Made by a program: the position numbers and the translations under genes
Shown here: one piece after another, positions 31,605 through 38,421 of the stretch
Position numbering within the stretch: position 1 is the stretch's first letter
Layout of the letters: each line of letters opens with the position of its first letter
Assembly: GCF_030407495.1 (NCBI RefSeq)
Contig: NZ_JASDDG010000014.1
Location: 1 to 64,000 of the forward strand
Direction of reading: 5' to 3'
DNA: 64,000 bases
Source of the DNA: Arthrobacter sp. APC 3897
GTDB lineage: Bacteria; Actinomycetota; Actinomycetes; Actinomycetales; Micrococcaceae
The notes under the pieces: generated by a model
Databases searched by the model: none
What the model was told of the DNA's origin: nothing
Seen by the model: the letters and a program-made list of their open reading frames with translations, nothing else

Positions 31605-31661
31605 GGGCTCATCCTAGGCGGTCCTACCTTCCCGGGGATGAACCGTGCAAGGATCGGGGCT
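31605..31661. promoter_or_regulatory. Overlapping divergent leaderless-type promoters (nudix / exonuclease)
   Basis: Minus strand: TAGGAT, 6 nt, ATG (31604). Plus strand: TACCTT, 7 nt, ATG (31638), followed 24 nt later by a second in-frame ATG (31662) with AAGGA. Two genes thus share a promoter region of about 35-55 bp. Confidence 0.4.
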
Positions 31662-32600
31662 ATGAACCAGCGTCTGATGCTGCTTGACACCGCTTCCTTA
31701 TATTTCCGCGCCTTCTACGGCGTGCCGGACTCGATCCGGCGCAGTGACGGAACTCCGGTCAACGCGGTCCGGGGCCTGCTGGATATGATCGCGCGGCTCA
31801 CAGCCGACTACGGTGCGACCCATCTGATTGCGTGCTGGGATGATGACTGGCGTCCGCAGTGGCGCGTGGACCTGCTGCCCACCTATAAGGCGCACCGGGT
31901 TGCCGAGACCGTTGAGGATGCCCCCGACGTCGAAACGGTTCCGGATCCGCTTGAGGCTCAGATTCCGATGATCCGCCGCACGCTGGAACTCGCCGGCGTC
32001 GCCGTCGTCGGTGCTCCCGGATATGAGGCCGACGACGTGATCGGCACCTACGCGGGCGGCGCCGATCTGCCCGTGGACGCGGTCACCGGGGACCGGGACC
32101 TTTTTCAGGTGATCGATGACGGGCGGGACGTGCGTGTCATCTACACGGCGCGGGGTATGAAGAACCTCGAGGTACTCACCGAAGCGTCAATCGTGGCCAG
32201 GTACCGGGTGCTCCCGCAGCAGTACGCGGACTACGCCACCCTGCGCGGAGATTCCTCCGACGGTTTGCCGGGCGTTGCGGGGATCGGCGAGAAGACCGCG
32301 GCGTCGCTGCTGGGAGAATACGGGACCCTAGACGCTTTGCTGGCTGCCGCCAAGGACCGGAGCAGTTCCCTTTCCTCGCCGATGCGGTCCAAACTGGCTG
32401 CAGCGGCGGACTACCTGGAGGTTGCCCCCGACGTCGTCCGGGTGGCCCGTGACCTGCAGCTGCCCGGCGTGGAGGAGGCCGGGGCGCAGCTGCAGCCCAT
32501 CACCGGTGATGAGCGGGCAGAGCTGGAACAGCTGTCCACCCGGTGGAACCTTGGAGGATCCGTACAGCGGCTGCTGGCCTCCTTTGACCGGTATGCGTAA
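31662..32600 (+). CDS. 5'-3' exonuclease (PolA N-terminal domain family)
   Basis: A 312-residue FEN-type nuclease equivalent to the N-terminal domain of DNA polymerase I. It has LLDTASLYFRAF near the start, ACWDDDWRPQWR, the acidic metal-binding residues in GYEADDVIGTYA and TGDRDLFQVID, and the helix-hairpin-helix GLPGVAGIGEKTAASLL that contacts DNA. It would remove 5' flaps or RNA primers in repair and replication. Start choice: ATG 31662 with AAGGA; ATG 31638 behind a TACCTT box is a possible leaderless start adding eight residues. Confidence 0.93.
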   Translation: MNQRLMLLDTASLYFRAFYGVPDSIRRSDGTPVNAVRGLLDMIARLTADYGATHLIACWDDDWRPQWRVDLLPTYKAHRVAETVEDAPDVETVPDPLEAQIPMIRRTLELAGVAVVGAPGYEADDVIGTYAGGADLPVDAVTGDRDLFQVIDDGRDVRVIYTARGMKNLEVLTEASIVARYRVLPQQYADYATLRGDSSDGLPGVAGIGEKTAASLLGEYGTLDALLAAAKDRSSSLSSPMRSKLAAAADYLEVAPDVVRVARDLQLPGVEEAGAQLQPITGDERAELEQLSTRWNLGGSVQRLLASFDRYA

Positions 32601-32627
32601 GGCCCCTCCCATGGCACCGGATCAGGT

Positions 32628-33509
32628 TCAGTCGCGCAGCGTTGCGCCTACTTCGGCTTCAACCTCGGCCACCACCTCGCTGTGGCTGCCCATCGCCTCC
32701 AGCTCCTGGGCCAGCTCTTCAAGCTCGGCACCACCGGCCATCTGTGCGGTCAGCTGGTCCAGGGTGACGTCCGACTTCTTGTAGTAGCCGATCGACCGGC
32801 CGCGCTTGAGCAGCAGGAAGCGGTCTCCCACCGGATAGGCGTGGTGCGGGTTGTGGGTAATGAAGACAACGCCCAGTCCGCGGTCCCGGGCCTGCAGGAT
32901 GTAGCGCAGGACCACGCCCGACTGCTTGACGCCCAGGGCTGCCGTCGGCTCGTCCAGGATGAGCACCTTCGCCCCGAAATACACGGCCCGGGCGATGGCA
33001 ACGCACTGGCGCTCGCCGCCGGAGAGCTGGCCCACGGGCTGCTCCACATCGCGCAGGTCGATGCCCATCTCCTGCAGTTCCCTTTTGGTGATCTCCTTCA
33101 TCCGGGCAACGTCAAGCCGCCTGAACGGTCCGGAGCCCGTGGTCAGCTCCGATCCCAGGAAGAAATTGCGCCAGACCGGCATCAGGGATACCACGGCCAG
33201 GTCCTGGTAGACGGCGGCAATACCCAAATCCAGTGCGGAGCGGGGAGACGTGAAACGGCGTTCCTCCCCCAGCGCGGTGAAGGTTCCCTCATCATGCGGA
33301 TGCAGCCCGGCGATGATCTTAATCAGGGTGGATTTGCCCGCCCCGTTGTCGCCCAGCACGCAGGTGACCCTGCCGGCCTCCACGTCCATGGTGACATCGT
33401 GCAGTGCGATCACGTTGCCGTAATGCTTGCCCACTTTGTCGAGCCGCAGCAGGTGCGGCGGCGGGGCTGTGTCCGCACCGCCGCCGGCCTGGCTTTTCGT
33501 GCTGTCCAT
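32628..33509 (-). CDS. Sugar ABC importer ATPase (single-NBD, ribose/inositol class)
   Basis: A 293-residue ATPase with Walker [10 protein letters not shown] (about residues 54-62), Q-loop AAVYQDLAV, signature [15 protein letters not shown] and Walker [12 protein letters not shown]. Sugar importers of this CUT2 class often have a double NBD; this one has a single NBD, as in the inositol/fructose-type subgroup with FRRLDVARM. Third gene of an SBP-permease-ATPase operon (15-bp gap after the permease). It energises uptake of a monosaccharide or polyol. Confidence 0.93.
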   Translation of the reverse strand: MDSTKSQAGGGADTAPPPHLLRLDKVGKHYGNVIALHDVTMDVEAGRVTCVLGDNGAGKSTLIKIIAGLHPHDEGTFTALGEERRFTSPRSALDLGIAAVYQDLAVVSLMPVWRNFFLGSELTTGSGPFRRLDVARMKEITKRELQEMGIDLRDVEQPVGQLSGGERQCVAIARAVYFGAKVLILDEPTAALGVKQSGVVLRYILQARDRGLGVVFITHNPHHAYPVGDRFLLLKRGRSIGYYKKSDVTLDQLTAQMAGGAELEELAQELEAMGSHSEVVAEVEAEVGATLRD

Positions 33510-33524
33510 GCGTTCTCTCCGTTC

Positions 33525-34571
33525 CTAGCTTTGTTCGGCCCGGCGTTTGACCACCATGTTCACCATGGTCGCCAGCAGCAGCATGAGGCCCAGGAAGAAC
33601 TTGAACCAGTCCGGATTCCATTCCGCGTACACGATGCCCTTGTTGGCCATGCCGAAGATGAAGGCCCCGATGGCACCGCCAATGGCAGAGCCGTATCCGC
33701 CCGTCAGCAGGCATCCGCCAATCACGGCCGCAATGATGTAGAGGAACTCGTTGCCGATGCCTTCACCGGACTGCACGGTCGAGAAGGCGAACAGGTTGTG
33801 CATGCCAAGGATCCAGGCGCAGAAACCCACGCCCATAAAGAGGCCAATCTTGGTTTTCACCACGGGAACGCCGACGGCGCGGGCAGCGTAGGCGTCACCG
33901 CCGGACGCGAAAATCCAGTTTCCCACGCGTGTGCGCAGCAGGATCCAGGAAGCCACGGCAACCAGGGCAATCCAGATGAAGACGGTGATCCGGACCTCCA
34001 CACCGCCCAGGGTGAGGGAGGAAGCGAACACTGCCTTGGCTGAATCGAAGCCGTCCATGTCCGAGATGGACGGGGAGGATACGCTTCCGCCGATCGCCCG
34101 GGTCAGGCCAAGATTCAGGCCGGTCAGCATGAGGAACGTGGCGAGGGTGACGATGAAGGACGGCAGTTTGGTTTTGACCAGGATCCATCCGTTGATGAAC
34201 CCGACGGTGAGCGACAAGACCAGCGCCAGCGCCACGCCCACCCACACGTTCATCGAGAAGTACCAGCTGAAGAGCGAGGCCATGAGGGCCGAGCTGATGA
34301 CGGCAACACCGGTGGACAGATCGAACTCACCACCGATCATCAGCAGTGACACCCCCACCGCCATGATGCCGATGGTGGAGGCGCCGTACAGGACGGTGGC
34401 GATGGATCCGGGCTGCAGGAATACCGGCGCAACCACTGAGAAGAAGGCGAACAGGGCAACGGCGCCCACCAGTGCGCCGATTTCGGGCCGGCCCAGCAGT
34501 TTGGCCATTCTGCTTTTGGCTGCAACTCTTTCGTCTGCCGGTGCGGTGGGGGTGACTGTCTCAGCCGTCAT
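33525..34571 (-). CDS. Sugar ABC importer permease (CUT2, RbsC-like)
   Basis: A 348-residue membrane protein with about eight to ten helices. It has the CUT2 permease signature GGEFDLSTGVAVISSALMA, and the conserved RVGNWIFASGGDAYAARAVGV contacts the ATPase. It starts at ATG 34571, 58 bp after the binding-protein stop, and is followed closely by the ATPase gene. Partner of both. Confidence 0.94.
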   Translation of the reverse strand: MTAETVTPTAPADERVAAKSRMAKLLGRPEIGALVGAVALFAFFSVVAPVFLQPGSIATVLYGASTIGIMAVGVSLLMIGGEFDLSTGVAVISSALMASLFSWYFSMNVWVGVALALVLSLTVGFINGWILVKTKLPSFIVTLATFLMLTGLNLGLTRAIGGSVSSPSISDMDGFDSAKAVFASSLTLGGVEVRITVFIWIALVAVASWILLRTRVGNWIFASGGDAYAARAVGVPVVKTKIGLFMGVGFCAWILGMHNLFAFSTVQSGEGIGNEFLYIIAAVIGGCLLTGGYGSAIGGAIGAFIFGMANKGIVYAEWNPDWFKFFLGLMLLLATMVNMVVKRRAEQS

Positions 34572-34629
34572 TCGAATTCACTTTCATCATCAGCGCGGGA
34601 CGCAGCCGGTGCGGGACCGGACCGGCGCA

Positions 34630-35628
34630 TCAGCGGATGCCGTCGGCGGCGAAGGCTGCAACCGATTCGGCGTTCGAGGAGTCGATGATGGTGGGTCCGG
34701 TGAGCACCGGCTGGCCGCCGCCGAGCTCGAATCCTCCGCGGCTGTTCTGCCAGAGAGCGTCAACCGCCCCGTAGCCCTGCAGCCAGGGCTGCTGGTCAAC
34801 GGTGAAGATGATTTCCCCGTCAGCAATGCGCTTGGCAAGGTCGGGGTTGAGGTCGAAGGAGGCCACCTTGGCGTCGCTGCCGGATGACTCCACGGACTTG
34901 AGAATGGTCAGTGTGTACGGCGCGCCGAGGCCGACGACGACGTCGGCATCCGCTGTTGCCTGCAGTTTGGCTGTCACGGTGGATTCGACCTGGGTCATGT
35001 CCGTCCCCTGGACGTACAGGATTTCGGTGCCGGGGACCTTGGACTTGACGCCGGCACAGCGGCTTTCATGTCCAACGTTGCCCTGCTCGTGAATGACGCA
35101 GATCGGATGCGTGTAACCGTCCGCCGCCAGCTGCTGCCCCACTGCTTCTCCGGCAAGCTGCTCGTTGGAACCGAAGTGGGTGAACGCGCCGAGCTCGACG
35201 GAGCGGTCCTCTCCCGAGTTCAGGCTTACCACCGGAATGCCGGCGTCTTCCGCCTTCCGGAGCGCCGAGGCAACGGCGTCCGGCTTTGCGAGGGTGACGG
35301 CAATGCCGTCCACGCCCTGCTCCACTGCCTGCTCAATCAGCTGGGCCTGCCGCCCGCCTTCAGGATCCGCGCTGTACAACAGTTCAACGTTGTCCTTTTG
35401 CGACGCTTCCTCAGCGCCCTTTCGCACGATGTCCCAGAAGGTATCTCCCGGGCCGCCATGGGTAATCAAAGCGATTTTGATGCGGTCAGTGCCGGCAACG
35501 GCACCTCCGCCGTCGCCGCTGTCCGCTTCGGGGGTACGTCCGCCGGAACTGGAACATCCCGCCAGGGCCAGCGCAGGAACCAGCAGCACCGATGCTGCCA
35601 GTTTGCGCAGGGAAAAATTGAGTGACAC
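34630..35628 (-). CDS. Sugar ABC importer binding lipoprotein (periplasmic-binding family 4; ribose/myo-inositol-like)
   Basis: A 332-residue lipoprotein with signal peptide and lipobox LAGC (Cys25), a Ser/Gly linker, then the ribose-binding fold: ALITHGGPGDTFWDIVRKGAE, DGIAVTLAKPDA, NSGEDRS and FDLNPDLAKRI. The THGGPGDTFW motif is typical of inositol/sugar SBPs of actinobacteria, so myo-inositol or a pentose is a guess. The start is GTG 35628 with AAAGGAG; the longer frame covers the promoter. First gene of the operon, behind a near-consensus promoter and beside a (broken) GntR regulator gene. Confidence 0.92.
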   Translation of the reverse strand: MSLNFSLRKLAASVLLVPALALAGCSSSGGRTPEADSGDGGGAVAGTDRIKIALITHGGPGDTFWDIVRKGAEEASQKDNVELLYSADPEGGRQAQLIEQAVEQGVDGIAVTLAKPDAVASALRKAEDAGIPVVSLNSGEDRSVELGAFTHFGSNEQLAGEAVGQQLAADGYTHPICVIHEQGNVGHESRCAGVKSKVPGTEILYVQGTDMTQVESTVTAKLQATADADVVVGLGAPYTLTILKSVESSGSDAKVASFDLNPDLAKRIADGEIIFTVDQQPWLQGYGAVDALWQNSRGGFELGGGQPVLTGPTIIDSSNAESVAAFAADGIR

Positions 35629-35716
35629 TAAAGTCTCCTTTGTCTTCACGGCCCGGCACAATAGCCGGCAGCCGGCAGCCGGAGGGGCCCCGCCCCGCTT
35701 CGGCACTTGGAAGTCC

Positions 35717-35759
35717 AATATATCGACAAGCATGACCATGTCAATCATTTGTCAGGACA
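35717..35759 (-). promoter_or_regulatory. Promoter of the sugar ABC operon with GntR-type operators
   Basis: On the minus strand TTGACA (35744-35739) and TATATT (35722-35717) stand 16 bp apart: a near-consensus promoter, 89 bp before the SBP start. TGAC-CAT-GTCA (35733-35743) overlaps the -35 box. TGTC-AG-GACA (35750-35759) lies just upstream and resembles HutC-type GntR sites. Together they suggest repression by the divergent GntR protein. Confidence 0.6.
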
Positions 35760-35932
35760 TAGCCGCGTTTTCCGGCTGCTGATTGTGAGTGACATTGGCC
35801 GTAAATCGAAGCCGCTCCTACGGAAGGAGTGACCACTGTTACACTCAACAGCAAATGTTTTTGTCCTTACATGATGCGGTGAAGACCGAAGACCGGCGGA
35901 GGTGCAGCAATGAGTCCGGAGCTCAGTATTCC

Positions 35933-35946
35933 GATCGACGATCGAC
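35933..35946. repeat. 7-bp tandem duplication GATCGAC x2 within the gntR 5' coding region
   Basis: GATCGAC occurs twice head-to-tail. Reading from ATG 35910 (GGAGGTG ribosome site) gives MSPELSIPID, then runs out of frame. Removing one copy joins this to RSSPVPLYHQVVQGIEAA, the classical start of a HutC/GntR domain. The duplication therefore breaks the gene. Confidence 0.85.
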
Positions 35947-35976
35947 AGGTCCTCCCCCGTACCCCTGTACCACCAG

Positions 35977-36657
35977 GTGGTCCAGGGAATTGAAGCAGCC
36001 ATCCACAGCGGCGTCCTTGAATTCGGTTCCCGGCTGGACAACGAGATTGAGCTTGCCGGCAAGCTGAACCTGTCCCGGCCCACCATGCGCAAGGCAATGG
36101 ATGAATTGGTCCGTGCAGGGCTGCTTGTCCGCAAGCGCGGTGTCGGCACCCAGGTGGTATCAAACCGCGTCCGCCGCCACCTGGAACTGACGAGCCTGTT
36201 CGATGATCTGCAGCAATCCGGACAAAATCCCGCCACTGAGGTGCTCGATTTCCGGCACAGCCAGACCGCGACGGGCGTCGCCGAAACGCTGGAGCTGCCT
36301 GCGGGGACGCGCATCTACCATTTCATCCGGCTGCGCACCGTTGGCGGCAAGCCGCTGGCACTCATGGAGAACTGGGTGCGCGATGACATCACGGAAATCA
36401 CCGAGGGAGCCCTCCGGGGGCAGGGGCTCTACCAGCTGCTGCGGGATGCCGGAGTGAACTTCCGGCTGGCCACCCAGCGCATCGGGGCCGCTGTGGCCGA
36501 CCAACGGCAGGCGGAACTGCTGGAGGTGGCGGCCGGTGACGCCCTGGTGACCATGGAACGCACCGCCGTGGACGATGCCGGACGCACCGTGGAAACCGGA
36601 CGCCACGTGTATCGTGCCGATTCCTACAGCTTCGAGATGACGCTGGTTCAACGCTAG
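35977..36657 (+). CDS. GntR/HutC-family regulator, 5' end frameshifted
   Basis: From GTG 35977 the frame gives 226 residues: most of a GntR winged helix (IEAAIHSGVLEFGSRLDNE, LSRPTMRKAMDELVRAGLLVRKRGVGT) and a complete UTRA effector domain ending FEMTLVQR. The natural start is very likely ATG 35910, which has an excellent ribosome site. That frame is broken by the GATCGAC duplication at 35933-35946 and stops after 27 codons. The product from GTG 35977 would lack about 20 N-terminal residues, including the first part of helix 1 (PLYHQ), so DNA binding may be impaired. If repaired the protein is 246 residues. It is divergent from the sugar ABC operon, which it should regulate. A pseudogene, a phase-variable gene or an assembly error are all possible. 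Confidence 0.8.
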   Translation: MVQGIEAAIHSGVLEFGSRLDNEIELAGKLNLSRPTMRKAMDELVRAGLLVRKRGVGTQVVSNRVRRHLELTSLFDDLQQSGQNPATEVLDFRHSQTATGVAETLELPAGTRIYHFIRLRTVGGKPLALMENWVRDDITEITEGALRGQGLYQLLRDAGVNFRLATQRIGAAVADQRQAELLEVAAGDALVTMERTAVDDAGRTVETGRHVYRADSYSFEMTLVQR

Positions 36658-36761
36658 GGGTGCGCGCCCCGGGACAGAGATGCGGATGCCGGAAAAATCG
36701 TGGGTCTATCCGCCGGGTTCGGCGCATCGAAGTTATCCGGTGCGGTCCGGCAACGAAAAAA

Positions 36762-36781
36762 CCCCGGTCCGAAGACCGGGG
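36762..36781 (-). terminator. Rho-independent terminator of tRNA-Leu
   Basis: Read on the minus strand: CCCCGGTC, loop TTCG, GACCGGGG, followed by TTTTTT. This is a textbook terminator with a UUCG tetraloop, 50 bp beyond the tRNA 3' end. It may also end the plus-strand gntR gene. Confidence 0.9.
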
Positions 36782-36831
36782 TGTTACTTATGCTGCGACT
36801 CATCCGTGAACGATGTCCCGGCGATTCCCTT

Positions 36832-36916
36832 TGGTGCCCGAAGTGGGACTCGAACCCACACACCTCTCGATACTGCATTTTGAGTGCAGCGCGTCTGCCA
36901 ATTCCGCCATTCGGGC
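36832..36916 (-). tRNA. tRNA-Leu (anticodon CAA)
   Basis: An 85-nt class II tRNA with encoded CCA. The acceptor stem pairs GCCCGAA (36916-36910) with TTCGGGC, followed by A and CCA. The anticodon stem CTGCA/TGCAG encloses CTCAAAA, giving anticodon CAA, which reads UUG. The long variable arm (TATCGAGAGGTGT region) is typical of leucine tRNAs, and the T-loop GTTCGAGTC is intact. The gene has its own terminator. I see no integrase or duplicated 3' end that would mark it as an attachment site. Confidence 0.96.
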
Positions 36917-36991
36917 CTGCCCTGCGGTATGAATCACAAAGTTCACATTCCGTGTTGGGCGCGAATCTACTCTACATGCGGATAGGCTATT

Positions 36992-37014
36992 TGTGTGAAC
37001 TGTCAGTTCGCACA
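36992..37014. promoter_or_regulatory. 23-bp inverted repeat just upstream of pdtaR
   Basis: TGTG-T-GAACTG (36992-37002), T, then CAGTTC-G-CACA (37004-37014): a near-perfect palindrome with one mismatched pair and a perfect GAACTG-T-CAGTTC core. It ends 30 nt before the GTG start of the ANTAR regulator. It could be a protein-binding site or an mRNA hairpin. Confidence 0.5.
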
Positions 37015-37044
37015 CGGCAGTCAACTGCATTCTGAGGAGCACCT

Positions 37045-37650
37045 GTGTCTGAGTCCACCGAGCCCGCCCCGTCCAACACGCCGGCGCGGCGCGTCATTGT
37101 CGCCGAAGATGAGACGCTGATCCGCCTCGACATCGTGGAGATCCTTACCGGTGAGGGATACGACGTCGTTGGGGAAGCCGACAACGGCGAAAAGGCAGTT
37201 GCCCTCGCCACTGAGCTGAAGCCCGACCTGGTCCTGATGGACGTCAAAATGCCCGTCATGGACGGCATCACGGCCGCTGAGCAGATCGTCAAAGCCCGCA
37301 TCGCCCCGGTGGTCCTGCTGACAGCCTTCAGCCAGAAGGAGCTGGTGGAGCGTGCCCGCGAGGCAGGCGCCATGGCCTACGTGGTCAAGCCCTTTACCCC
37401 GGCCGACCTCATTCCGGCGATCGAGATTGCGCTGTCCCGCCACGAAGAGATCAAGGCCCTTGAAGAAGAGGTCAGCGACCTCAAGGAGCAGTTTGCCACC
37501 CGCAAGCTGGTGGAACGCGCCAAGTCGCTGCTGACCACCAAGATGGGCCTCACCGAGCCCGAGGCCTTCCGCTGGATCCAGAAGACCTCGATGGACCGCC
37601 GGCTGAGCATGCGTGAAGTCGCCGAGACCATTATCAACCAGGTCAACTAA
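37045..37650 (+). CDS. pdtaR: ANTAR-domain response regulator
   Basis: A 201-residue regulator. The receiver domain has acidic pocket AEDE (residues 20-23), phosphorylation site Asp66 in VLMDVKMP and conserved Lys near AYVVKPF. A coiled linker follows, then an ANTAR RNA-binding domain (about 140-200; KLVERAKSLLTTKMGLTEPEA). It matches mycobacterial PdtaR (Rv1626), which with histidine kinase PdtaS controls translation or termination of target mRNAs. The start is GTG 37045 with GAGGAG. PdtaS is not in this window. A near-perfect 23-bp inverted repeat lies just upstream. Confidence 0.93.
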   Translation: MSESTEPAPSNTPARRVIVAEDETLIRLDIVEILTGEGYDVVGEADNGEKAVALATELKPDLVLMDVKMPVMDGITAAEQIVKARIAPVVLLTAFSQKELVERAREAGAMAYVVKPFTPADLIPAIEIALSRHEEIKALEEEVSDLKEQFATRKLVERAKSLLTTKMGLTEPEAFRWIQKTSMDRRLSMREVAETIINQVN

Positions 37651-37681
37651 GGCTTTACCGGCAGGCCCGCCGAAAAAGAAT

Positions 37682-37708
37682 GCCCCGCCCGACGACGTCG
37701 GGCGGGGC
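37682..37708. terminator. Bidirectional terminator after pdtaR
   Basis: GCCCCGCCCGAC-GAC-GTCGGGCGGGGC followed by TTTCTT on the plus strand and by a T-rich run on the minus strand. It serves pdtaR and the convergent SHOCT gene. Confidence 0.9.
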
Positions 37709-37723
37709 TTTCTTGTCATCGGC

Positions 37724-38113
37724 TCAGACCGCGGAAAGTGCCCTGCCCTTGATCGCTTCGAATTCCTGCGGGGTGATGGCACCGGAATCCAGCAGGTCCT
37801 TTGCCTTGGAGATTTCATCGGTGGGGCTGGAGGCGACCCGGCGGATGTATTCCTCCGTGGAGTTCTGCAGTTCCTGTGACTCCCGCCTGGCCCGTTCATT
37901 CATTCCCCTCCCCCGGACGATGAGATAAACGAGAACCGTAAGGAACGGAAAGAAGACCAGAAAGATGACCCACGCAGCTTTAGCCCAGCCGCTTAGTCCC
38001 CGGTCACGGAACAAGTCGCTGATCACCGCAAACAGGGTGAACAGATATGCGAAGAGGACCGTCACGGTGAAAACCCACCAAATGATGTCCCAAAAATTAT
38101 CCCAGTAGCTCAA
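37724..38113 (-). CDS. SHOCT-domain membrane protein with PLDc_N-like helices
   Basis: A 129-residue protein with two membrane helices (about residues 9-31 and 45-68) resembling the N-terminal membrane unit of cardiolipin-synthase-like proteins (VIFLVFFPFLTVLVYLIVRGRGM in two blocks). It ends in a short SHOCT domain (ISKAKDLLDSGAITPQEF), an oligomerisation motif. The start is TTG 38113 with GAGAGGAG six bases upstream. ATG 38173 would add 20 polar residues without a ribosome site. Function unknown; such proteins are abundant in actinobacteria. Confidence 0.85.
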   Translation of the reverse strand: MSYWDNFWDIIWWVFTVTVLFAYLFTLFAVISDLFRDRGLSGWAKAAWVIFLVFFPFLTVLVYLIVRGRGMNERARRESQELQNSTEEYIRRVASSPTDEISKAKDLLDSGAITPQEFEAIKGRALSAV

Positions 38114-38366
38114 GGGCTGCTCCTCTCTCTGGCCGTACTTATGATCATCACCCCCTCCCTCCGGCAGTGCCATGGGCAGAAGGAGATACCGGGCCCCGGC
38201 TGCCGAAATACCTGCGGTTCACCCCGCCCCCGGCCGTCGGGGCTTTTTCCTTAGCCGGCGGGCGGTGGGCGGTAAAACGGCCGGGGCGTGGGCTTTGTTC
38301 GAGGGGCATGATATTTGGAAAACTGGATATGGAAGGATGGAGATGGATATAGAAGCGAAAAAAGAC
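38114..38366. other. Gap with an orphan plus-strand terminator-like hairpin
   Basis: About 250 bp with no convincing gene. GCCCC-N8-GGGGC at 38226-38243 is followed by TTTTT, a plausible plus-strand terminator. No plus-strand gene ends nearby, so a short untranslated RNA from about 38115-38250 is conceivable. A 61-codon frame (38167-38352) lacks coding character. Confidence 0.35.
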
Positions 38367-38393
38367 TGCCCGGCCGGATGATCCGGCCGGGCA
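38367..38393 (-). terminator. Rho-independent terminator of pyk
   Basis: TGCCCGGCCGGAT / ATCCGGCCGGGCA around a single base, followed on the minus strand by TCTTTTTTC. It starts 28 bp past the pyk stop codon. Confidence 0.9.
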
Positions 38394-38421
38394 GCCCTGG
38401 CAGAAGGAGGCGGTGTCCGAA

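Noticed and set aside
36832-36916. tRNA-Leu as an integration site
   Set aside because: No integrase gene and no repeated tRNA 3' end nearby; the AT-rich insert is 22 kb away.
38167-38352. 61-codon plus-strand frame between the SHOCT gene and pyk
   Set aside because: Runs through a terminator-like hairpin and shows no coding character.
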